Origin: Gynuella sunshinyii YC6258
GTDB taxonomy: Bacteria > Pseudomonadota > Gammaproteobacteria > Pseudomonadales > Natronospirillaceae
DNA length: 64,000 bases
Direction: 5' to 3'
Assembly (NCBI RefSeq): GCF_000940805.1
Contig: NZ_CP007142.1
Location: forward strand, 5,432,593 to 5,496,592
Part shown: positions 48,007 to 55,731 of the stretch, in pieces
How positions within the stretch are numbered: the first letter of the stretch is position 1
Layout: the number at the start of each line of letters is the position of its first letter
Program-made: the position numbers and the translations under genes
The notes under the pieces: model-generated
What the model saw: only the letters and a program-made list of their open reading frames with translations
Told to the model about the DNA's origin: nothing
Databases searched by the model: none

Positions 48007-50530
48007 TAGACTCCACTGTCACAGCTTGCTCAGAGTGGTTATAAAACACCTGCCGAGCCTTTTGGCCGTTAATAAGGTTGGGGCGATCCACTATATCGCC
48101 ATCGCGCTCAGAGGTATGGATATATTCAATCAGAAACTGTCGTGCCATCTTCATCTGTCCACCGGCTTGTTGCCACATATCGTACACCCGCTGCAAACGA
48201 TCAGGGATCACATAAGCACTATCATCGGGAGTCAGCGGCCGTAGTGGTACGCCCTGGTTTTTGGCGGCATCAATTACGGTGTGCAGAGGGTAACAGGCCA
48301 GCTCCTTGAAGGTGGCTTTGCGGATTTCTTCGATAATATCGAAACCCTGCGCGTTGGCATAATGCCCACGGGCTTCAATTTCACGCTGCTTGGCCCGTAG
48401 CAGCAGGCCACCATCGTTACAGCCCGCCAAAATCTGCACCGGGATCACTTCCCAGTTTTCAAAGCCTTTGCCGGTAGGGTTTTCATAGCCGGCCCCCACG
48501 TCACAATGAACACCGGGAGCCATGATTTCGGTGAAATTGGCCGGCAGACGGCCACTGGCATCAGCCAAGCGGGTGGATGGAAAATTATGGCGGATCTCAT
48601 GGGCAGAAACGATGTGCATGACCCGCTCGGCGCTATGAGCATTGAGGTTCAGGTTAAAATCAAGATTTCGTTCATCGGCAGGCCAGCCAAAGCTACCCAC
48701 GGTGTCCCATAGGGCGACAAAATGCACCCGGTGCCGCAGATGCTGTGGAAACGCTGACACCTGTCTTTTTACTGGCTCGACCGGCAGGATACTGACCAAT
48801 AATGGGTTACGGTACTTCAGCTCCCAGATGGTCAGTTGCTCCGGCCATTCATTGATCAGATTCACAAAGTGGCGGGACAACGCTGCTCCACGGCTGAAGC
48901 CGAATACATCAAAGATTACCTCGTCGTACTCTTGTTCATTCAGATGTTCATTGATTTGCCCTAATGCCAGTTCAATCCGCGCATAGCCACCGGTTTTCCC
49001 CATACCCAACCCCAGGCCGATTTTGCTGTCTTTGGCTTTAAAACCGTCATCCGTTTCCCTGCCGGTGATGGTTCCCACGCCAGGAATATATATGGCTCTG
49101 GTGGTAATGATTTCATTACCCTGCTCAGTGGTTTGTTCCAGATACAAATCATGCAGCTTTGCCACATTGGAGATATCCCGGTCTGGCAGGCGTTCATCGT
49201 TGTAGCGATCCTGGCCGGTACCATCGAAGAATAATCCGATTCTCAAAATGCGTTTTGGCTGTGACAGGTTCTTCGACGGTTGATAACCCCAGTTTGAACC
49301 AATCTCTGGCAGCACAAGGGTTTTGCGTAATGGGCAGTTGTGCTGCCCGGTGACAGATAAGACTTTTTCCTGCTGTCGCTGCAACTGTGCAAACTGATGC
49401 AACTGCTCACCGATCTGACTCAGGCACTCATAATAAGGAGAACGGTTACCGGGTTTGTCCTGGGAACGGACATCACAGTCACGACTGAGCAATGCTGCCA
49501 GCGCGGCTTCTTTCACCCAAGCATGAGGATCGGTATAACTCAGTTGCGTGGCAATATCCTGTAATGCCTGCAGAGGTTGCCATCCGGTGTTGTCTGCCAA
49601 CAGGTAGATCAGATCAATTAGACCGTTGGCAAGGTGATAGATATTCACCTTAGCCAGACCGAAGCTCTGACCTAACCGGCTGGACAGTATATCGGGCTCG
49701 ATATCCTGCTGCTGTTTGAAGCGCTTGGTAAAAACATCTGACCGTTGGAACTTTCGCTGCCAGACCTCCTCAGCGATGCTGAACTGCGATGCCAGAGGAT
49801 GGCCATCATCAGTGAATAATGCGCGATCCATTTCTCTGGAATTACCCGGATGCAATATTTCGGTATTGATCAAATGCAGTGGTTGCACAGTGCGAGGCCA
49901 GGTTGTCATCGGATCTACCTGCCGGCGTTGTTCGCTCAGCAGATCACAGGCCTGTTGCAGAGCCTCACGACACTGCTGCCATTGATCTGCGGTGACCGGT
50001 GTACCCGCCTGGTAATGGATCTGCTCCGGGCCATACAGAGACAGTTTTCCGGTGCTGCCATACAGTTGCGCCTGAAACGTTTGCGAAGACGTACTGATGA
50101 GATAATCCGTGATCACACCCGTACTGTCGTCCGGGTAATAGTATTGCAACTGGGCAAAATAATCGGGGTTGTCGAAATCATCGACGCCAGGCGTACCGGG
50201 CGGCAGGGTATCGGGAATGTCAGCGGTCAGAACCGGGGCGGATTTTTCCAGATTGATTCTGGGTTTGGCCGGTTTGGGCGCGCCATGCACGTCTCGCGGT
50301 CCGAGTTCATAAACGATACCTCGCCTGGAAGGTTCATGACGCCGCAGCAACGACAGTTGTCCATCGCTGTCCAATACAAACATGTGCAGTGAGGTCTGTT
50401 CCGGGGTAAACGCTTTCGCTTCTTTGGGGTACTGGTACGTCGCGACCCAACACAAGGGGTTCAGGGAATGGCCGTGGCGTTGAATAAAATCTTTAATGGA
50501 TTGCGGTAGGGCGGTGATGTCCTGCGTCAT
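47990..50530 (-). CDS. Tle1-like lipase (DUF2235), putative T6SS effector
   Basis: 846 residues. The DUF2235 alpha/beta-hydrolase domain runs from about 428: ILRIGLFFDGTGQDRYN, then the nucleophile elbow FGFSRGAALSRHFVN (Ser near 545), and GVHCDVGAGY (conserved Asp, near 675). Tle1 proteins are phospholipases delivered by type VI secretion to rivals. The first ~425 residues match nothing I recognise; they are Gln-rich with WVATYQYPKEAKAF near the start. There is no signal peptide, consistent with T6SS rather than Sec export. No VgrG, PAAR or structural T6SS gene is in the window, so the delivery route is inferred from the immunity-like genes that follow. Confidence 0.82.
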   Translation of the reverse strand: MTQDITALPQSIKDFIQRHGHSLNPLCWVATYQYPKEAKAFTPEQTSLHMFVLDSDGQLSLLRRHEPSRRGIVYELGPRDVHGAPKPAKPRINLEKSAPVLTADIPDTLPPGTPGVDDFDNPDYFAQLQYYYPDDSTGVITDYLISTSSQTFQAQLYGSTGKLSLYGPEQIHYQAGTPVTADQWQQCREALQQACDLLSEQRRQVDPMTTWPRTVQPLHLINTEILHPGNSREMDRALFTDDGHPLASQFSIAEEVWQRKFQRSDVFTKRFKQQQDIEPDILSSRLGQSFGLAKVNIYHLANGLIDLIYLLADNTGWQPLQALQDIATQLSYTDPHAWVKEAALAALLSRDCDVRSQDKPGNRSPYYECLSQIGEQLHQFAQLQRQQEKVLSVTGQHNCPLRKTLVLPEIGSNWGYQPSKNLSQPKRILRIGLFFDGTGQDRYNDERLPDRDISNVAKLHDLYLEQTTEQGNEIITTRAIYIPGVGTITGRETDDGFKAKDSKIGLGLGMGKTGGYARIELALGQINEHLNEQEYDEVIFDVFGFSRGAALSRHFVNLINEWPEQLTIWELKYRNPLLVSILPVEPVKRQVSAFPQHLRHRVHFVALWDTVGSFGWPADERNLDFNLNLNAHSAERVMHIVSAHEIRHNFPSTRLADASGRLPANFTEIMAPGVHCDVGAGYENPTGKGFENWEVIPVQILAGCNDGGLLLRAKQREIEARGHYANAQGFDIIEEIRKATFKELACYPLHTVIDAAKNQGVPLRPLTPDDSAYVIPDRLQRVYDMWQQAGGQMKMARQFLIEYIHTSERDGDIVDRPNLINGQKARQVFYNHSEQAVTVESNDAKR

Positions 50531-50748
50531 GGCGTAACGGTCCTTGTTTGGTAGTGATCCTTAAGTGGAGTACTTGCTCACTCGGTGAATATAAAAATAT
50601 CAAAAGGCTTATCTCAATAAACTCATCACAGGTCAAATGCAGACATAGGTTTTTAGAGCGGATTCACAATTAGCCGGCGCTAATCTGCCAGACAGTAATC
50701 ATGACTTCCACCCCGGAACAACCGCTTTTTCCATCGGCAGTTGGCGGC

Positions 50749-52311
50749 TTATTCAAGCAGTTTCTGTAGCCGGGTATAGTCGATTTTGGCGTTATGACGA
50801 CGATCAACGGGAATGCTTCGAACCCGCCGAATGTCATCGAGCTGTGCCCAGTCCAGCGCCTGATTCAAAGCAGCGAGATCGAGAGCGGCATCCGCTTCAA
50901 TCAGCAGAATACGTTTCCCTTGCCACGCCATCATGGCGCTGCGGCGAATCTGCGGAAAAAAATGTGCGGCGCATTCGACCGTAAACGGATACAGAACGCC
51001 TTTGCTGTCTTCGATACGGGCATGACTGCGTCCTACCAGCCACAACCGACCAAGGGTATCGAAAAAGCCGGCGTCACCGGTTCGGTGCCAGCGCTGACCG
51101 TCCACTTCAAACTTGGTGTCGTTATCGCCTTCACCGTGCAGATAACCTGGCAACACATGATCACCGGATACCACGATCTCCCCAATCACTCCGGCTGCCA
51201 GTTGCTGTTGTTCCAATTCTGATGCGGTGAATGGCCCGATTGCCTCACCGAAGCGATCTGTGATCACCCGTAACGCAATGGCTCCGACCGGTTGACCGGT
51301 CAACAAGCCCTGGCCTTTGCGCATGGCGTTCAGATCATCATCACTGATCTGCTGCCAGTCGATTTCAGCCATGGGCTCTGCTTCGGTGGAACCATAAACC
51401 GCTGCCACGCTGGCGTTGGGTGCCATTTGCTGTAGTTGTCGCAGCAGTTCCGGAAACACCGGCGCACCGCCGGTACCGATATGTTTCAACCCTGGCAACG
51501 TCATATTCTGTTCTGCACAGTACTCCAGCAAACACTGATAGAACGCCGGCGATCCGGCTGTACGATTGACCCGATGACGAACGATCTGGGCAACGACCGG
51601 CACAGGGTCGATTTGTCCGGGTGCCCGCATATCGGCATCGGGAATGACACTGGTGATACCGGATGCCAGATTGGCCAGCAGGAACACTGGCAATGTGGTC
51701 AGATCCGCATCACCGGGCTGGGGATTCAGAGTGGCCTGTAAGGCGGCATGCTGGGCCAGCAGAAAACCATGAGAACGCTGAGCCGCTTTCGGGCGTCCGG
51801 TGCTGCCGCTGGTAAACGTCAACAGCGCCGGATCGTCATCGGTACAGTCGCTGATCTCAGTCAGCGCAATATAGCTGTCAGACTGAGCCAGGGAAACCGC
51901 TCCGGGAATGGGAAAACCAATACTGAACTTAACCGGAATCCGCCGCAGCTGCGATGAAAACAAGCGCAGCAAATGGGCCTTGGCACTGGCAATCAACGCC
52001 CGTGGCTGGCCCAGTTCGCAGCATTGATCAATGTGTTGTCGACCGGCTGACGGATCCAGAAACATCGCCACCGCACCCAGCTGAAACAGCGCCAGCAGAA
52101 CCACATACAGTTCATAGGACATCGTCTGAAAGACCAGCACCCGGTCGCCTTTACCAAGACCATAATGCCGGAACATGGCAGCGGTCCGACCCGCAGCATC
52201 GGCCAGTTGCTGATAATTGCAGAGTCTGGTATTTCCGCGGTGTTGATCAATAATCGCCGCAGTATCGGGATGCTGTAATGCGCGATCCAGCAGGATACGG
52301 GTGATATTCAT
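50749..52311 (-). CDS. AMP-forming acyl-CoA/acid ligase (OleC-like)
   Basis: ANL-superfamily enzyme of 520 residues, last gene of the seven-gene operon. LLTFTSGSTGRPKAAQRSHG is the P-loop (A3) motif; AAVYGSTEAEP (A5), WHRTGDAGFFD (A7), WLVGRSHARIEDS (A8) and the C-terminal catalytic Lys in HNAKIDYTRL (A10) are all present. The middle, with FLLANLASGITSVIPD and GTGGAPV, resembles OleC-type ligases of olefin/beta-lactone pathways more than fatty acyl-CoA ligases. No carrier protein gene is in the operon, so the acyl adenylate probably goes to CoA or directly to an acceptor. ATG overlaps the GNAT stop by 4 bp. Confidence 0.88.
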   Translation of the reverse strand: MNITRILLDRALQHPDTAAIIDQHRGNTRLCNYQQLADAAGRTAAMFRHYGLGKGDRVLVFQTMSYELYVVLLALFQLGAVAMFLDPSAGRQHIDQCCELGQPRALIASAKAHLLRLFSSQLRRIPVKFSIGFPIPGAVSLAQSDSYIALTEISDCTDDDPALLTFTSGSTGRPKAAQRSHGFLLAQHAALQATLNPQPGDADLTTLPVFLLANLASGITSVIPDADMRAPGQIDPVPVVAQIVRHRVNRTAGSPAFYQCLLEYCAEQNMTLPGLKHIGTGGAPVFPELLRQLQQMAPNASVAAVYGSTEAEPMAEIDWQQISDDDLNAMRKGQGLLTGQPVGAIALRVITDRFGEAIGPFTASELEQQQLAAGVIGEIVVSGDHVLPGYLHGEGDNDTKFEVDGQRWHRTGDAGFFDTLGRLWLVGRSHARIEDSKGVLYPFTVECAAHFFPQIRRSAMMAWQGKRILLIEADAALDLAALNQALDWAQLDDIRRVRSIPVDRRHNAKIDYTRLQKLLE

Positions 52312-53291
52312 TGTCGATCATCCAGGTAGTGTTGATACAACGTATACTCACGCATGCTCTGACCATAATGGCTGGAAAGGTTTTTGGATTTGTTGGAGGC
52401 GTGCATCAGCGCATGAATGGCCCGGCAGTAGCCCATGTCCCGGGCAATCCGATGACATTCCGCCACCAGCACCGCGCCCAGACCGGCAGCACGACGCCCG
52501 GGCAGAACCGCAACGGTTTTCAACACACAGGTATCGATGTCCTCTCCACGGCGGGCCTGATTAAAATCAGGAATGGCAAACAGATAGCCGAGCAACTCTC
52601 CGTGTTGTTCTGCGAGCAACACCAGTTGCGGCTGCACCACTGTCTGAACCGCCTGATACTGCTGTAAAAACTCAGCCTCTGTAATCGGGGTGTACAGAAA
52701 ATTGCCGCTGAAGCTTTGGATGGAAAGCTGGTAAATGGCTTTTAATTCATCCTCAAACCGATTCATATCCAGGGCCCGCCAGCTGATTTCCCTCTTTTGC
52801 AACCGTTCGCGCACAGCTGGAATACGAGAATCCTGAAGGTTCAGGTCGGTCACCCGCGCTGAGGAATAATGGGCCAGGGGATGAAATCCGGCCTGTCGGA
52901 AATAGTCGGGATAAGCTGAAGGATTCTCGGGTTCCAGAAAAAAAGGCGGCTCACTACCGACATCGCTGACCCAGCGATAACGACGCCAGGTATTGCCATC
53001 CATGGGGCCAATCATCAGCGTACATCCCTGCGCCTTAAGCTGCTGACGGGCCTGCAGCAGCAGTTCGCTGGCAGCTGCGGCATCCGCGGCATCAAAGTGC
53101 CCCACCACCCCCAAACGTTCAGATTTCAGTTCCGGAACCCGATTCCACCATAACGACAACCTGCCAACCACCTGTTGCTGACGCAGCGCCAGCAGATGTA
53201 CATCGGCTTCATGATGAGTCAGTACCGATGGATCAAAATCCGGTAACTGTACCGACTGCGGATAATCGCCTCCGCACCATTCTTCTACCAT
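52308..53291 (-). CDS. GNAT-family acyltransferase
   Basis: 327 residues from ATG 53291, two bases after the preceding gene's stop. The N-terminal part (1-110) includes VHLLALRQQQVVGRLSLW, then QLKAQGCTLMIGPMDGNTWRRY; the C-terminal GNAT core has LGYLFAIPDFNQ, VLKTVAVLPGRRAAGLGAVL with the acetyl-CoA loop PGRRAAGLG, and YCRAIHALMHASNKS. Long two-lobed GNATs of this kind occur in biosynthetic operons. An amine acceptor made by the BtaA-like enzyme is a possible substrate (inference). Confidence 0.85.
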   Translation of the reverse strand: MVEEWCGGDYPQSVQLPDFDPSVLTHHEADVHLLALRQQQVVGRLSLWWNRVPELKSERLGVVGHFDAADAAAASELLLQARQQLKAQGCTLMIGPMDGNTWRRYRWVSDVGSEPPFFLEPENPSAYPDYFRQAGFHPLAHYSSARVTDLNLQDSRIPAVRERLQKREISWRALDMNRFEDELKAIYQLSIQSFSGNFLYTPITEAEFLQQYQAVQTVVQPQLVLLAEQHGELLGYLFAIPDFNQARRGEDIDTCVLKTVAVLPGRRAAGLGAVLVAECHRIARDMGYCRAIHALMHASNKSKNLSSHYGQSMREYTLYQHYLDDRQ

Positions 53292-53293
53292 GA

Positions 53294-54637
53294 TCACAAC
53301 AATTCTCCAGGCGTTATCAACAGGGCCAACCAACTAAGTAACGAAACACCACCGGCAATACCGGCCTGACGCAACCAGCGTTCCGGAGTGACCGGACAGT
53401 TATCCAGCTGTGGTTGCAGTCGCAGAAATAACAGACCACTCAATACCAACGCCACAGCACTGACCACCAGTACCTGCAACAATTGCAGATCAAATACCCG
53501 CAACCCCAGACAAAACAGCAACACCGGCATCATTCCGGCTATAACGGCCGCCCCCATAATACCTGCCGGCAGGCGCGCCAGCTGGTAGTGAGCATGAGAA
53601 ATAGTCAGCATGGTGATATGGCAGGCAAAAACAATCATATAGGCAAACAGAGGATCATTGCCGCCCTGATGATCATCCAGCAACAGCCAGAACAATGCCG
53701 GCCCGGTGACTCCCAGCAAGGCATAGACATTATGGATATTACCGCGCCCCTGACGCCGGACCTGACGGGCAAACCACATGGTCAGCACGAAGAACAACAT
53801 CGGAATGCCCAGCCAGTACACGCCACCAACACTCCAGGCAGCATAGGCAAATAACCCGGCCCCCATCTGTGCACTGGCATCCATGGTGCTGTACCGACGC
53901 CACAGCCACAGCAGCGCTCCAAGCAGAATGATGACCGCCAGACGCAGGGTCAGTGCCGTAGTATCCATCTCCAGATAACTGTTCAACAATGCATACGTAG
54001 CCAGAGGTATAAAGAGGTTATCGAGGCCATGCCACGCCAGGGCCTCAAACATCATAACGATCACGCCCATCAACAGGCCGATGAGCAGGCACTCGACCCG
54101 TCCAGTGACGGTAAACAACAGTAAAGAGACATGTACGCATAAAAACGTAACAACGAAAAAGGCCACCGAGCCTTCCACCGATTTGTTGCCTTCCAGCGTA
54201 CTGAACTGGTTTTGACCGTAGTAAACACCGATCAGAGCCGCCACGGCATCGGCCAGCGCCAATACCAGAATAGGCACGCAATATAACAATGGGTCGCCAT
54301 CGGCCAGCACAAACACTAACGCCACCGATACGGGGAACAGCATCTCCCCCCAGGAAGTGCGCTCAACACCATGCAGTAACCCCCGCAGGGATCGGGTCAG
54401 CGACATGCCCCGGCGTAGCAGGGTCAGTGCCGAGACACTGACCAGCGCCAGCAAGAGTACCGGCCAGCTGCGGTCGAACAGCCACGGAAACGTAACCGTC
54501 ACCAACCCCATTTCCACATGTATAAGTTTACGCAGCACTTCCGGATCCGGTGCCAGAAAGCGTTCAATCAGCCGGGTTGAAATAAATGCACCGGCCAGCG
54601 CTGTCAGCACGATCAGAATTCCGAGCCACGGATTCAT
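53294..54637 (-). CDS. Dolichol/phytol-kinase-like integral membrane protein, double length
   Basis: 447 residues, about 13 hydrophobic segments. The N-terminal half matches CTP-dependent polyprenol/diacylglycerol kinases: RKLIH at 36-40, LALADAVAALIGVYYG (Asp130) and NKSVEGSVAFF (Lys152, Glu155). The C-terminal half (about 230-447) is extra membrane sequence, making it nearly twice as long as phytol kinases. It overlaps the DUF3419 gene by ATGA. It probably phosphorylates a lipid or isoprenoid alcohol, using CTP, in the inner membrane. Confidence 0.82.
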   Translation of the reverse strand: MNPWLGILIVLTALAGAFISTRLIERFLAPDPEVLRKLIHVEMGLVTVTFPWLFDRSWPVLLLALVSVSALTLLRRGMSLTRSLRGLLHGVERTSWGEMLFPVSVALVFVLADGDPLLYCVPILVLALADAVAALIGVYYGQNQFSTLEGNKSVEGSVAFFVVTFLCVHVSLLLFTVTGRVECLLIGLLMGVIVMMFEALAWHGLDNLFIPLATYALLNSYLEMDTTALTLRLAVIILLGALLWLWRRYSTMDASAQMGAGLFAYAAWSVGGVYWLGIPMLFFVLTMWFARQVRRQGRGNIHNVYALLGVTGPALFWLLLDDHQGGNDPLFAYMIVFACHITMLTISHAHYQLARLPAGIMGAAVIAGMMPVLLFCLGLRVFDLQLLQVLVVSAVALVLSGLLFLRLQPQLDNCPVTPERWLRQAGIAGGVSLLSWLALLITPGELL

Positions 54638-55731
54638 CGGACTTCCTCAACCACAAAATCGCGATAGAAAAACGCCTTGTCTCTGGCATATAACTGGACC
54701 GCCAGATCATCCAGTCCACGCAGACGCCCGCTCAGTGCCGCTGGGCATTTTCGCGGCACCAGCATGTTCCAGTAGGCCATCCGGGCAGAAGGATTGGCCA
54801 CTGCCAGGAGTTGTTCCAACAGTGCCTGATAGTTTTCTTCAGACATATATTCAAAAATATCGCTGAGGTTAAACGCATCGAAGCGCTGTCCTGGATGACG
54901 TTGCAGATACTCTTCAATGGACAGCTGGTGCCACTCAATCCCATCAAGTCGTTCGCGAATGGCTTCAAACTGCGGTTCCCTCAGTGCGTAGGGCAGCACT
55001 TCACCGTGCGTACCGGTCAGGATCCAGTGCAGATACGGGTTTTCCGCCGGGTTCAGATCGGTCAGGGCAAAGCGGGTATGACTCAGAATATGATTGGCCA
55101 CGCTGCCTTCAACATAGCGAAAGAAGCTGGGATCACGGCCCATACGCCCCATGACAAAACGGGAAAAAAATACTTTGAACAACAACCGCCAGCGCCAGGT
55201 ATCCCATTGATGCTGATAAAACTTCAGGCGTCTGCTACGGTCTCCCCCAGCCAATAGTTGCTGAATGCGATTGCGGGAATGAACCAACGGCAACAATCGT
55301 TGCCGGAACAGGGCAAAATAACGCTCAAACTTACCTGCCCCGCCAATGCCTGCATCAATTTCGTTGCCATGGGCATCCCAGAACCGGCGACTGTCCTGAT
55401 CCAGCAGTGTGCGGCAGCGTTGATAGAGTTCAGCGCGGCGATGACTGGGACGTGACCCCATCAGCTCCAGTAGTTCACCATGGTTCAGTTCCCGATATGC
55501 CGCGACTCTCAGTGCCAGACAATATAGCTGGGCCGGGTTAAGATCGAGTGCGACCACCCGCTCAGCGCCTGCTGCCAACAGGGCCAGGGCATTGTCACCG
55601 GCGGAGCATATGGACAGACACTGTCCCGCTTTAGCCGTCGATAAGGCCGCGACCAGAATATCCGCATCCTCCCAGCATTGGGCATAACGAATCTGGGTAA
55701 AATCCGCTCTTCCGGCTACTTCACTGCTCAT
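54634..55731 (-). CDS. BtaA-like SAM:lipid 3-amino-3-carboxypropyl transferase (DUF3419)
   Basis: 365 residues. The SAM-binding motif is LSICSAGDNALALLAAGA (near 39-56), followed by VVALDLNPAQLYCLALR and DAFNLSDIFEYMSEENY, all diagnostic of DUF3419/BtaA. BtaA attaches the aminocarboxypropyl group of SAM to diacylglycerol in betaine-lipid synthesis. The partner methyltransferase BtaB is absent here, so the product may stay unmethylated or be acylated by the GNAT or ligase. AGGAGG lies 7 nt before the ATG, which sits within the end of the dikinase gene (11-bp overlap). Confidence 0.88.
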   Translation of the reverse strand: MSSEVAGRADFTQIRYAQCWEDADILVAALSTAKAGQCLSICSAGDNALALLAAGAERVVALDLNPAQLYCLALRVAAYRELNHGELLELMGSRPSHRRAELYQRCRTLLDQDSRRFWDAHGNEIDAGIGGAGKFERYFALFRQRLLPLVHSRNRIQQLLAGGDRSRRLKFYQHQWDTWRWRLLFKVFFSRFVMGRMGRDPSFFRYVEGSVANHILSHTRFALTDLNPAENPYLHWILTGTHGEVLPYALREPQFEAIRERLDGIEWHQLSIEEYLQRHPGQRFDAFNLSDIFEYMSEENYQALLEQLLAVANPSARMAYWNMLVPRKCPAALSGRLRGLDDLAVQLYARDKAFFYRDFVVEEVR

